A stretch of 64,000 nucleotides of DNA from contig NZ_CAUIYF010000003.1 of NCBI RefSeq assembly GCF_962719845.1, positions 62,001 to 126,000 of the forward strand. The letters are read 5' to 3'. The notes under the pieces are model-generated. The model was not told where the DNA came from. It did no database searches and worked only from the letters and a program-made list of their open reading frames with translations. Below, one piece after another: positions 41,311-49,961 of the stretch. The position numbers were made by a program, and so were the translations under genes. Origin of the DNA: Neisseria uirgultaei. GTDB taxonomy: Bacteria > Pseudomonadota > Gammaproteobacteria > Burkholderiales > Neisseriaceae. Position 1 is the stretch's first letter. Each line of letters begins with the position of its first letter.

Positions 41311-42855
41311 ATGTGCGGCGTATTAGGTTTGGTCAGTCATGAACCCGTGAACCAGCTTCTGTACGACGGCTTGCAGATGTTGCAGCACAGGGGGCAGGAT
41401 GCGGCGGGCATTGCAACGGCGGAAGGCGGCACGTTCCATATGCACAAAGGCAAAGGTATGGTGCGCGAAGTGTTCCGTACACGCAATATGCGCGATTTGA
41501 CCGGCAATGCCGGCATCGCCCACGTCCGTTATCCCACGGCGGGCAACGCCGGCAGCAGCGCGGAGGCGCAGCCTTTCTACGTCAGCTCGCCTTTCGGCAT
41601 CGTTTTGGCGCATAACGGCAACCTCACCAACACGGCCGAACTTTATGAAAACGTGTGCAACAAACACCTGCGCCACGTCAACACCAGCTCCGATTCCGAA
41701 GTTTTGCTCAACGTATTCGCGCACGAATTGCGCCGCGAAGTCTCTAAAAACGCCGACCCGCACCGGCTCAATGCCGACAATATTTTCAACGCCGTTGCCG
41801 AAGTCCACCGCCTGGTGCGCGGCGCATACGGCGTGGTTGCCATGATTGCGGGCTACGGTATGCTCGCCTTCCGCGACCCTTACGGCATCCGCCCGCTGGT
41901 ATTGGGTTCGCAAACCGACAACGAAGGCAGGAAATCCTATGCCGTCGCCTCCGAATCCGTCGCCTTCAACGCGCTTGCCTACGATTTGGAACGCGATATC
42001 CGGCCGGGCGAAGCGGTATTTGTCGGCTTTGACGGCACAATCATCGCCCGACAATGCAGCGATAAGGCCAAACTCAGCCCCTGCCTTTTTGAATACGTCT
42101 ATTTTGCCCGTCCCGACTCCGTGATTGACGGCGTATCGGTTTACCAATCGCGCTTGGATATGGGCGTGTCCTTAGCGGAAAAAATCAAACGCGAGCTGCC
42201 CGTGGACGACATCGACGTCGTGATGCCCATTCCCGACACCAGCCGCCCCAGCGCGATGGAGCTTGCCGTCCACCTCAAAAAGCCCTACCGCGAGGGTTTG
42301 ATTAAAAACCGCTATATTGGCCGCACCTTTATTATGCCCGGTCAGGCGACGCGTAAAAAATCCGTGCGCCAAAAACTCAGCCCGATGGAAACCGAATTTG
42401 CAGGCAAAAGCGTGTTGCTGGTGGACGACTCCATCGTACGCGGTACGACCAGCCGCGAAATCGTCGAAATGGTACGCGCGGCTGGCGCGCGCAAAGTCTA
42501 TATCGCCTCCGCCGCGCCCGAAGTGCGCTATCCCAATGTGTACGGCATCGATATGCCCACGCGCGAAGAGTTGATTGCCAATGGGCGCAGCGCGGCGGAA
42601 ATTGCCGCCGAAATCGGCGCAGACGGCATCGTTTTCCAAAATTTGAGCGATTTGGAAGCCGTCGTCAAAGCACTCAATCCGAAAATCGAATCCTTCGATT
42701 CGTCCTGTTTCAACGGCATTTATCAGACCGGCAACATCGATGATGCCTACCTCGACCGCCTGTCTGCCGAGAAATCCGGCTGCGGCGGCCTGAAAATCCA
42801 CCCGAGCAGGATGGAACACAGCATCAGCATCAGCGATGCGGGCGACGAAGAATAA
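41311..42855 (+). CDS. purF: Amidophosphoribosyltransferase
   Basis: PurF makes 5-phosphoribosylamine from PRPP and glutamine, the first step of purine synthesis. The 514-residue protein starts MCGVLGLVSHEPVNQLLYDG, with the N-terminal catalytic Cys2 of the class II glutamine amidotransferase domain, and has RGQDAAGIA and the ammonia-channel region. The PRPP-binding loop VLLVDDSIVRGTTSREIV lies near residue 370. GAATCGGAGAAGACGAT gives a ribosome binding site. A terminator separates it from cvpA, so it can be transcribed on its own. Confidence 0.97.
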   Translation: MCGVLGLVSHEPVNQLLYDGLQMLQHRGQDAAGIATAEGGTFHMHKGKGMVREVFRTRNMRDLTGNAGIAHVRYPTAGNAGSSAEAQPFYVSSPFGIVLAHNGNLTNTAELYENVCNKHLRHVNTSSDSEVLLNVFAHELRREVSKNADPHRLNADNIFNAVAEVHRLVRGAYGVVAMIAGYGMLAFRDPYGIRPLVLGSQTDNEGRKSYAVASESVAFNALAYDLERDIRPGEAVFVGFDGTIIARQCSDKAKLSPCLFEYVYFARPDSVIDGVSVYQSRLDMGVSLAEKIKRELPVDDIDVVMPIPDTSRPSAMELAVHLKKPYREGLIKNRYIGRTFIMPGQATRKKSVRQKLSPMETEFAGKSVLLVDDSIVRGTTSREIVEMVRAAGARKVYIASAAPEVRYPNVYGIDMPTREELIANGRSAAEIAAEIGADGIVFQNLSDLEAVVKALNPKIESFDSSCFNGIYQTGNIDDAYLDRLSAEKSGCGGLKIHPSRMEHSISISDAGDEE

Positions 42856-42871
42856 GGCTTCCCAAACCGCG

Positions 42872-42911
42872 ATGCCGTCTGAAATCCGAACGCCGGGTTT
42901 TCAGACGGCAT
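42872..42911. terminator. DUS-pair terminator after purF
   Basis: ATGCCGTCTGAAATCC and its partner GGGTTTTCAGACGGCAT are inverted. Confidence 0.8.
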
Positions 42912-42954
42912 TTCCCATATCGGCATCACATTTCCCGTTTCATCCGCACACAAT

Positions 42955-43446
42955 ATGAGTACCGAAACCAAAAACTACATTACGCCCGCCGGATGGCAGG
43001 CATTGAAAGACGAGCTGTATCAGCTGGTCAATAAAGAACGCCCCGAAATCGTCCAAATCGTCAACTGGGCGGCAGGCAACGGCGACCGCAGCGAAAACGG
43101 CGACTATCTTTACGGCAAACGCCGTATGCGCGAAATCGACCGCCGCATCCGTTTCCTGACCAAACGTTTGGAGGCTGCCGTCGTCGTCGATCCCGAATTG
43201 CGCGAAGCGACCGACCAAGTGTTTTTCGGCGCGACGGTAGGGCTGTTGCGCGGCGACGGGCGCGAGCAAACCGTCAAAATCGTCGGCATCGATGAAATCG
43301 ATACCGCGCAAAACAAAATTTCTTGGATTTCGCCGTTGGCACGTTGCCTGATTAAAGCACGCGAAGGCGACGAGGTGGTTTTAAACACGCCGGAAGGCCG
43401 TGAGGAAATTGAAATCCTTTCTGTCGAATACATCAAAATCGACTGA
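42955..43446 (+). CDS. greB: Transcription elongation factor GreB
   Basis: GreB stimulates transcript cleavage by backtracked RNA polymerase. The 163-residue protein has the N-terminal coiled coil with the acidic tip ERPEIVQIVNWAAGNGDRSE (residues 24-43, NGDRSENGDY) and a C-terminal FKBP-like domain (VFFGATVGLLRGDGREQTVK; ISPLARCLIKAREGDEVVLN). The WAAGNGDRSENGDYLYGKRR block is the GreB form rather than GreA. It lies upstream of trpF with 58 bp between. Confidence 0.93.
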   Translation: MSTETKNYITPAGWQALKDELYQLVNKERPEIVQIVNWAAGNGDRSENGDYLYGKRRMREIDRRIRFLTKRLEAAVVVDPELREATDQVFFGATVGLLRGDGREQTVKIVGIDEIDTAQNKISWISPLARCLIKAREGDEVVLNTPEGREEIEILSVEYIKID

Positions 43447-43504
43447 TCGGGAATGCCGTCTGAAACGGTGCAAACGCGCCGTTTCCCAAATAAAGGAATA
43501 CCGA

Positions 43505-44131
43505 ATGAGGAAAATCCGCACCAAAATCTGCGGCATCACCACACCGGAAGACGCATCGGCCGCCGCAGCGGCAGGTGCGGATGCCGTCGGGCTGGTCTTT
43601 TTCCAAGGCAGCAGCCGGGCCGTCGATATTGCCCGCGCCAAAAAAATCACCGCCGCACTGCCGCCGTTTGTCAGCGTTGTCGCCCTTTTCGTCAACGAAA
43701 GTGCGCAAAACATCCGCCGCATCCTTGCCGAAGTACCGATACACTTAATCCAATTCCACGGCGACGAAGACGACGCATTCTGCCGTCAGTTCCACCGCCC
43801 CTATATTAAAGCCATTCGTGTTCAGACGGCATCAGACATCCAAAACGCCACCCACCGTTTTCCCAACGCTCAGGCACTGCTGTTCGATGCCTACCATCCT
43901 TCGGAATATGGCGGCACCGGACACCGCTTCGACTGGACGCTGTTGGCGGAATATTCGGGCAAACCGTGGGTGCTTGCCGGTGGGCTGACCCCTGAAAACG
44001 TCGGCGAAGCCATCCGCATCACCGGAGCGGAAGCGGTCGACGTATCCGGCGGCGTGGAAGCGTCTAAAGGCAAAAAAGACCCCGCCAAAGTCGCCGCCTT
44101 TATCGCAACCGCCAACCGCCTATCCCGTTAA
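43505..44131 (+). CDS. trpF: Phosphoribosylanthranilate isomerase
   Basis: TrpF performs the third step of tryptophan synthesis. The 208-residue TIM barrel starts RKIRTKICGITTPEDA with the active-site Cys, and has LFVNESAQNIRRI, IQFHGDEDDAFC, LLFDAYHPSEYGGTGHRFDW and AGGLTPENVGEAI, all family blocks. The AAAGGAATACCG before ATG at 43505 is a good ribosome binding site. The next gene in the window is lbpA beyond a repeat-filled gap. Confidence 0.95.
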   Translation: MRKIRTKICGITTPEDASAAAAAGADAVGLVFFQGSSRAVDIARAKKITAALPPFVSVVALFVNESAQNIRRILAEVPIHLIQFHGDEDDAFCRQFHRPYIKAIRVQTASDIQNATHRFPNAQALLFDAYHPSEYGGTGHRFDWTLLAEYSGKPWVLAGGLTPENVGEAIRITGAEAVDVSGGVEASKGKKDPAKVAAFIATANRLSR

Positions 44132-44159
44132 AGCAACAAAAATTGCCGCCGGAATGACT

Positions 44160-44266
44160 TATAGTGGATTAAATTTAAACCAGTACGGCGTTGCCTCGCC
44201 TTGCCGTACTATTTATACTGTCTGCGGCTTCGTCGCCTTGTCCTGATTTAAATTTAATCCACTATA
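44160..44266. mobile_element. Short Correia element, 107 bp
   Basis: TATAGTGGATTAAATTTAAA and the inverted ATTTAAATTTAATCCACTATA-type end enclose GTACGGCGTTGCCTCGCC. Third Correia element in the window. Confidence 0.95.
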
Positions 44267-44279
44267 ATCTAAAAAATTT

Positions 44280-44640
44280 ATGTTATTAAATCAGTAATTT
44301 CTGATGAATTTTGAAAACTTAATCCCGTCATTCCCGCGCAAGCGAGAATCCGGTTCGTTCGGTTTCGCTTGTTTTAAGTTTCGGGTAACTTCCACTTCGT
44401 CATTCCCACGAAAGTGGGAATCCAGTTTTTTGAGTTTCAGTCATTCCCGATAAATTGCCTTAGCATTGAATGTCTAGATTCCCGCCTTCGCTGGAATGAC
44501 GAATTTCAGGTTTCTGTTTTTGATTTTCCGCTTTCGAGGAAATGACGGTTTAGAGTTAATCGAAACCTCAAAAAACCTAAACCGAACGGCCTAGATTCCC
44601 GCCTGCGCGGGAATGACGGCGGAAATCTTGTTTATATTGA
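44280..44640. repeat. Neisseria intergenic mosaic region with four dRS3 repeats
   Basis: No gene is present. dRS3-type units ATTCCC-N8-GGGAAT lie at 44330-44349 (one arm AGAAT), 44402-44421, 44478-44497 (TGGAAT) and 44595-44614. The stretches between them are the short RS units that make up NIME arrays, known substrates for recombination. Confidence 0.85.
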
Positions 44641-44722
44641 ATCAAAAAAACCTGCACCTTAATCAGTTGGCGGTTTAGTCCGACTTTTGGGGTGCAGATC
44701 AAGCTTTCAGACGGCATTTCCT

Positions 44723-47557
44723 TTAAAACTTCATTTCGAGCGCGAGGCTGAAGTTCCTGCCCGGTGCGGCATACCTTCCATAATTGCTGTCTTCGCTGCG
44801 TCGGTTTGCCGTGCTTTCCGCAGTCTGGCGCAAGGATTCCCAAGTAACGTAGCGGTAGTTGCCGATATTGTAGATAGCCGCCCTCAAGGTCAGCCGTTTT
44901 TTCAGATTCAGATAGGCGGAAACGTCTGCCGTTTTCCAAGAAGACGTAACCCTTCCTGCCGAATATCGTTTTTGATCGCCTGCCAGATAAGCAAGCTCGT
45001 CAGGGTTTTTCCCTTTGGAATAGGTCAGCATAATGTTTGCCCCCCATTTCCCCTCGGGCTGGTCGTATCCGAACCCCAAAACATAACGCGACGGCTGTAC
45101 CGCATCCAAAGCATAGCTGCGGAGGGACAAGTCCGGCCGGTTGGATACCGATTTCGGTTTGATGCGGTTGTACGCCAATGTGGTGTACAAACCTTCGGGC
45201 AGTTTGCCGTACACGCCGTTCCAGTCGATTTTTCCCAATATATTAACGCCTTGAAGCGACATATTTTGGGCATTGTAATAATCGCGTATATCAATCTCTG
45301 TCAATCGTCCTGTTGAATCCGGCAATTTGGTTTTTTGATCGGCAACGGCAATCATATCGGTATAGCGGTTGCGGAAGCTGCTGATTTCCAAAAAGCCGAA
45401 ATCGCCCTTCCACTGCAAACCGATTTCGCGGTTGGCTGCCTTTTCCGATTTCAGGGCGGGACGCTGCCAGCCTTTCGGATAATCGTGATAAATGTCTATC
45501 CCGAAAAGCTCTTGGAAAGAAGGCGTTCTGAAGCCGCTGGAGGCACGGTAAGACACGGAAAAATGCCGGTTTGGTTTGAACACGATACCGCTGTTCCACG
45601 AACGGTCAACATACCGCCCGCTGCGGACGAGTTCTTCCGACGTGGTGAAGTTTTGCCGGTCGTACCTGCCGCCCAAGCTGAAATCAAAATATTTGCCGAT
45701 TGAAAAACGGTCGTTCAAAGAAATGTGGATATTACTGCCGTTGATTTTTCTTGGCACGCATTTGCGGGAACGCAGGGTTTCGATGTAGCCGCAGACCGAT
45801 CCTTCGACGACTTCGGGCTTACCCAAACGGTACTTATCTCGATTGTTATCATCGAATCCCGTGGATTCCGAAATCCTTGCCGCATTGTGGGAAAGCTGTT
45901 CGGGGCGGGAGATCGCTTTGGAAGCATCGTAACCGAAGCCCAAAGTCAGATGGTGTTTCGTCCATTTGTTTTTCAGCGACTTCTCAAACGAGGCATTCAA
46001 AACATTGTGCTGTTCGCGGTAGTGGAAACGGTCGCTGCTGTCGTAGGAATACGGTTTGTCCGCCGACGCGCGGCAGGATTTGTCCACAGCAGGATACACG
46101 GCGCAATTCAGCTTCAGCGTGTTGTTGTCGGTTGCCACGCCCTGTTTGTCAAACGACAACACCGCCTTATCCGCCCAATTGTCAGAATACGCTTCGTTTT
46201 CATAACGGTACAGCAAACCCATACGGCGGCGGCGGTGATGTTCATCAATAAATTTGGTGCGGGAATATTTCAAACCTATGCCCTTGACCAAATTTTTATC
46301 GCCCTTCCACTCTTCTATATTCGGCACAAAATACAAGCCGTCGCGGAAATCGTTGCCGTCGTACACCCCGCTCTTGTCGCTAAACTTTTTCGCCTCGTCC
46401 GTACCGTAATACTGTTTTTCCGTCATATCGCGGATGTCGTAACGCTGTTTGGTATCCTCAAACACGCCGCCGACATAATGCCTGCCGCCGAAGCGGTAGC
46501 CCAGCTTGGCAAGCCAAGAGCCGCTGCGGTAATCCATCAGATCGGGCAATATCCTGCCGCCGCCCGTGTAAGCTTGGGCGGACAGGTTTTCGTGGCGCGC
46601 CTGCGCCTCCCGCACCATCGCTTCTTCTTCAGCACTTAAAGGCTGATTTTGTTCAATACGTTCTTTTACCCAGCGGTTGAGCTGGTTTTTCAAATAGTTT
46701 CCGTTGCCCGCCAATTTTGCCACGGGCTTGGGTTCACGCTCGCCCTCCGCTAAGAAATATTCCGCCTTTTTATTCTGCTTCTGAATATCGTATGTCTGGC
46801 GGAACGCGTCCAAACGGTCTATGCCGTATTCCACCCCGTCCGCAATATCGCCGTGCGGGCGCGTTTCCCGCCCTTGGCGTTCGGTACGGATTAGCAGCCC
46901 TTCCCAACCGTCTTTGCTGAACCCCGCGCCGAGCGACTTCATAAATTGGCGGTTTTTACTGCCGTAGGCGGTTTTTGCCTGTATCCCCCAACTTTTGCCG
47001 TCTGAAATCAGGTCTGCCGCCTCTTTGGTGCGGAAAGCGACCGCGCCGCCGAGTGCGCCGCTGCCGTGATCGGACGAACCGGCACCTTTGTCGATTTCCA
47101 CCGTGCTGATGTTTTCATATTCGATTTCGTTGATTGCACCGCTGCCGCCGCGTCCGCCGTATCCGCTCAACGATCCTTGCACGGTAAACGCCTGTATTTG
47201 GGCAACGCCGTCAACCGAAACCGCCACACGGTTTTTATCCACGCCGCGTATCGAGTAGCCGCCGCTCGCGCCGTTGCCCTGTTCGACAACCGCCACGCCC
47301 GGGTCGTAGCGCGTCAGGTCGCGGATACCGAGTACCTGTTCTTTGTTCAACGTTTCCGACGTTTTGACGATTTTGCCCAAACCGGTCGCCTCTTTCGATC
47401 TGCGCCCCACTTTGGCGGCACGGACGGTAACCTCTTTCAGGGATTGGGTCTGCGCGGCATCAGGTGTCGCCCCCCCCGCTTGGGCGGCATAAGCCGGAAA
47501 AGCGGTTGCAATGGCCAAGGCGGTCAAAGTCAGCGGAAAACCGTGTTTCTTATTCAT
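44723..47557 (-). CDS. lbpA: Lactoferrin-binding protein A (TonB-dependent receptor)
   Basis: LbpA is the outer-membrane channel that strips iron from human lactoferrin using TonB energy. The 944-residue precursor has a signal peptide (to AQA near residue 27), a TonB box (LKEVTVRAAK), a plug with the TonB-dependent signature (GVAVVEQGNGASGGYSIRG), and a 22-strand barrel ending in RNFSLALEMKF with the terminal Phe. Loops are polymorphic and Cys-paired. Near the signal cleavage site a run of eight G (C8 at 47470-47477 on the plus strand) encodes AGGA and is presently in frame. The start overlaps the lbpB stop as ATGA. Confidence 0.95.
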   Translation of the reverse strand: MNKKHGFPLTLTALAIATAFPAYAAQAGGATPDAAQTQSLKEVTVRAAKVGRRSKEATGLGKIVKTSETLNKEQVLGIRDLTRYDPGVAVVEQGNGASGGYSIRGVDKNRVAVSVDGVAQIQAFTVQGSLSGYGGRGGSGAINEIEYENISTVEIDKGAGSSDHGSGALGGAVAFRTKEAADLISDGKSWGIQAKTAYGSKNRQFMKSLGAGFSKDGWEGLLIRTERQGRETRPHGDIADGVEYGIDRLDAFRQTYDIQKQNKKAEYFLAEGEREPKPVAKLAGNGNYLKNQLNRWVKERIEQNQPLSAEEEAMVREAQARHENLSAQAYTGGGRILPDLMDYRSGSWLAKLGYRFGGRHYVGGVFEDTKQRYDIRDMTEKQYYGTDEAKKFSDKSGVYDGNDFRDGLYFVPNIEEWKGDKNLVKGIGLKYSRTKFIDEHHRRRRMGLLYRYENEAYSDNWADKAVLSFDKQGVATDNNTLKLNCAVYPAVDKSCRASADKPYSYDSSDRFHYREQHNVLNASFEKSLKNKWTKHHLTLGFGYDASKAISRPEQLSHNAARISESTGFDDNNRDKYRLGKPEVVEGSVCGYIETLRSRKCVPRKINGSNIHISLNDRFSIGKYFDFSLGGRYDRQNFTTSEELVRSGRYVDRSWNSGIVFKPNRHFSVSYRASSGFRTPSFQELFGIDIYHDYPKGWQRPALKSEKAANREIGLQWKGDFGFLEISSFRNRYTDMIAVADQKTKLPDSTGRLTEIDIRDYYNAQNMSLQGVNILGKIDWNGVYGKLPEGLYTTLAYNRIKPKSVSNRPDLSLRSYALDAVQPSRYVLGFGYDQPEGKWGANIMLTYSKGKNPDELAYLAGDQKRYSAGRVTSSWKTADVSAYLNLKKRLTLRAAIYNIGNYRYVTWESLRQTAESTANRRSEDSNYGRYAAPGRNFSLALEMKF

Positions 47558-49728
47558 TTTTCCACCTCTTTATTATCTTTCTTCGCACCGAATACCACGC
47601 CGAATTGGTGTTTAACTTCAGGTTCTAACCGTTCGCCAACATCAGCTTCAGTTTCAGCTTCAGCTTCATTTTCAGTACCTTCAGTTATACCAAGAGATTT
47701 CCCATCATTATTGAAAATAGTGCCGCCCAATTCCGCCGCCTGCGGGCCGTAAAATCCTCCTTCTACACGAAGATCATTAGCTTGGAAGGTTTTGGGGTTG
47801 GTCGAACCATTTCCCGAAAGATTGATGCCGTTCTCCCGAGTGCGTGCTGTCGCGTAGAAACCGTTGCCCTCAATCTTGCCGTTTTCAATATGGAAAGCAG
47901 GTTGTACACCGTTTTTCTCCGTCAGCGTTCCGGAAATCGATTTCCCGCCGAAATCAACGGTAAATTCTGCTTTTGCCGCTTTTTTATCCGCATGATTGTC
48001 CCATTGAATGGGTTTGCTGATACGCGCTTCCCAAGTGCCCGTATAATGCGCTGTTCCGGTTTTTGGAATGTCGGCTTCTGCCGTGCGGATACCTTTCAGG
48101 AAAAGGTCGATGTCCCTGCCTTTAGGGGCTTCCGGAGCGGGCGAGATGCCGTCTGAACCGCCACCGCCGCCTTCTTCCGGCAATTCTTCTTCGGGTTCTT
48201 CAGCTTCTTCACCTTCGTCTTCTTCGCTGCCTCCGTCTTCTACAGCTTCGTTTTCTTCGCTGCCTTCGTCTTCTACGGCTTCGTCTTCGTCTTCTTCGCC
48301 GTTACCAACGCCTGCACCCTCTTCATCCTCCCCTTTATCTTCCGCCTTTGGTTTACTTGCCGGGCGGTCGGTTTTTATCCGTCCGAGTTTCACATAGGTC
48401 AGAAAATCGCAACAAGCACTGACGGTCATTTTCCTGCCGTCGGCAAGATCGATGGTTTGTTCTTGGTTTACCAAAGGAATTTCACGCCCTTCGACAAGAA
48501 GTTTATCGGGATGACCAAAATCGGGCATAGGGGAAATGGCAAACTGGCGGGCATTTTTATCAGTCGCCTCGTCAACGGAAATTTTCAGAGAATCCAAGAT
48601 TTTGGTGTGTTTTTCAGACGGCATAGCAGGATTTGTGCCTGATGTCTCTGTTTTTTGTTTGCCTGCGAATACGCCGAATACGCTGTTGTCGTTGCTGATA
48701 AACCGTCCGGCAAGCTCTTCTCCGTTATCGCCGAAAAAACCGCCCTCAAGCCGCTGATCGGCATCGGTATGGAAAAACAAATATTCTTTATCAGCGTGGC
48801 TCGTCTTCAACTCGGTGTTAACTTTGGCACTGCCGGTAAAGCGGTTGCCGTCCAATGTTGCAGTAATGTTGTAAATGGTCAGCGGCTTTTGGGGATCATT
48901 TCTATTTCGCACATACTGATTTTTAATCAGCTCGCCATTCAGGGTTTTGTTATAAAAATCAACCGTATATTTGGCAGGATGTTTTTCCCTGTCGTCGGCA
49001 TCCTTAGCCGCATAAGAAGTTGCACCAACATCGTTACCATAAAATGTGATATAACCCAAATTGTCAATGCCAACCGCCTTACCTGCTCGATGACGTTTGG
49101 CATCGGTCATATATTGCCAGTTGCCGGAATATTGCACCATTCCCGCACTCGGTAAAGATTGGGAAGGACGTTCTCCGGAATAATATACAAAACCGTCATA
49201 ACCTAAGCGGTTGGAAAACTGCTTGTAATCTGAAGTCCACTTAATTTCATCTTCCCCCCTTACATATACATAACCTGCATCTACAAATTTATAACTATAT
49301 CTTTCATTTTTCTTTTCCGATGTGATAATGCTTGCCGTAGAATTTGGTTGACGAATTTTATCTTTAAGCTGCTGACGTTGATCTTCTTTGGAACCGTATA
49401 AAAACAGGATATCTTCCTCTTTAAACGACAGCTGTTCTTCTGCTTGTTTGCTATCGGGAATTACCGTGCCATCTTCACGATGAAAAGCAGTATTCCGCCT
49501 CAACAGCCGCATTGCCGCACCGACGGCGGGTCGGTTGACCGGCGTGGTTTCTATAGAAGGTTTGGCAGGGGGCGGAGTAGGAACGTCCTCAGGTTTGGAC
49601 GGTTTGGAATCTGACGGGGTTTGCATGGTCGGCGTTGGTTTGGCAACAGGCTGCACGCCGAAATTGCCGCCACAGGCTGCCAGCATCAACGGCAGCAAGG
49701 CAATACCGAAATAATTCAGTTTACGCAT
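47554..49728 (-). CDS. lbpB: Lactoferrin-binding protein B (surface lipoprotein)
   Basis: LbpB is the bilobed surface lipoprotein that captures lactoferrin and shields the cell from the lactoferricin peptide. The 724-residue precursor has a lipobox LAAC (MRKLNYFGIALLPLMLAACG), a Pro-rich anchor, the N-lobe with LRRNTAFHREDGTVIPDS and GNWQYMTDAKRHRAGKAVGI, and the C-lobe. The C-lobe holds a long Glu/Asp-rich insert near residues 460-530 (DKGEDEEGAGVGNGEEDEDE and more). The tail FGVVFGAKKDNKEVEK is usual. It precedes lbpA and shares a Fur-controlled promoter with it. Confidence 0.95.
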   Translation of the reverse strand: MRKLNYFGIALLPLMLAACGGNFGVQPVAKPTPTMQTPSDSKPSKPEDVPTPPPAKPSIETTPVNRPAVGAAMRLLRRNTAFHREDGTVIPDSKQAEEQLSFKEEDILFLYGSKEDQRQQLKDKIRQPNSTASIITSEKKNERYSYKFVDAGYVYVRGEDEIKWTSDYKQFSNRLGYDGFVYYSGERPSQSLPSAGMVQYSGNWQYMTDAKRHRAGKAVGIDNLGYITFYGNDVGATSYAAKDADDREKHPAKYTVDFYNKTLNGELIKNQYVRNRNDPQKPLTIYNITATLDGNRFTGSAKVNTELKTSHADKEYLFFHTDADQRLEGGFFGDNGEELAGRFISNDNSVFGVFAGKQKTETSGTNPAMPSEKHTKILDSLKISVDEATDKNARQFAISPMPDFGHPDKLLVEGREIPLVNQEQTIDLADGRKMTVSACCDFLTYVKLGRIKTDRPASKPKAEDKGEDEEGAGVGNGEEDEDEAVEDEGSEENEAVEDGGSEEDEGEEAEEPEEELPEEGGGGGSDGISPAPEAPKGRDIDLFLKGIRTAEADIPKTGTAHYTGTWEARISKPIQWDNHADKKAAKAEFTVDFGGKSISGTLTEKNGVQPAFHIENGKIEGNGFYATARTRENGINLSGNGSTNPKTFQANDLRVEGGFYGPQAAELGGTIFNNDGKSLGITEGTENEAEAETEADVGERLEPEVKHQFGVVFGAKKDNKEVEK

Positions 49729-49750
49729 TTCTACTTTTCCCCTATTTGAT

Positions 49751-49775
49751 TAATAATAATTATCATTATATTAAT
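49751..49775 (-). promoter_or_regulatory. Fur box at the lbpB promoter
   Basis: TAATAATAATTATCATTATA and the following TTAAT closely fit the GATAATGATAATCATTATC consensus. It covers the -10 box, so ferric Fur should repress lbpB-lbpA when iron is plentiful. Confidence 0.85.
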
Positions 49776-49793
49776 ATGTGCAGATAATATCAA
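49765..49793 (-). promoter_or_regulatory. Sigma70 promoter of lbpB-lbpA
   Basis: On the minus strand TTGATA (-35) and TATAAT (-10) are separated by exactly 17 bases, about 40 bases upstream of the lbpB start. Confidence 0.85.
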
Positions 49794-49826
49794 CCAATTT
49801 TTAACAAAGATATTCCCGATTGAAAC

Positions 49827-49863
49827 AAAATGCCGTCTGAAACCAAGTTCAGACGGCATTTTT
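49827..49863. terminator. DUS-pair terminator upstream of lbpB
   Basis: AAAATGCCGTCTGAAAC and the inverse ending GGCATTTTT. It can end transcription coming from the CRISPR array on the minus strand before the lbpB promoter. Confidence 0.85.
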
Positions 49864-49920
49864 GCGTCGGTCCCGACAGGATTTGAAGCTGTCGGGGAAT
49901 CGGATTGTCCTTTAAGGGTT

Positions 49921-49958
49921 TACAAACCCGGTTCGCGCAGGAAGCGGATGTCGTCCGC
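49921..49958 (-). pseudogene. Duplicated 3' end of era
   Basis: TACAAACCC, then CGCGCAGGAAGCGGATGTCG and TCCGC match the end of era at 54287-54324 over 38 bases with two mismatches. It encodes the final DDIRFLRE of Era plus a stop. It ends 3 bases before the first CRISPR repeat, so the array and cas genes lie between this copy and era itself. Confidence 0.9.
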
Positions 49959-49961
49959 GCC

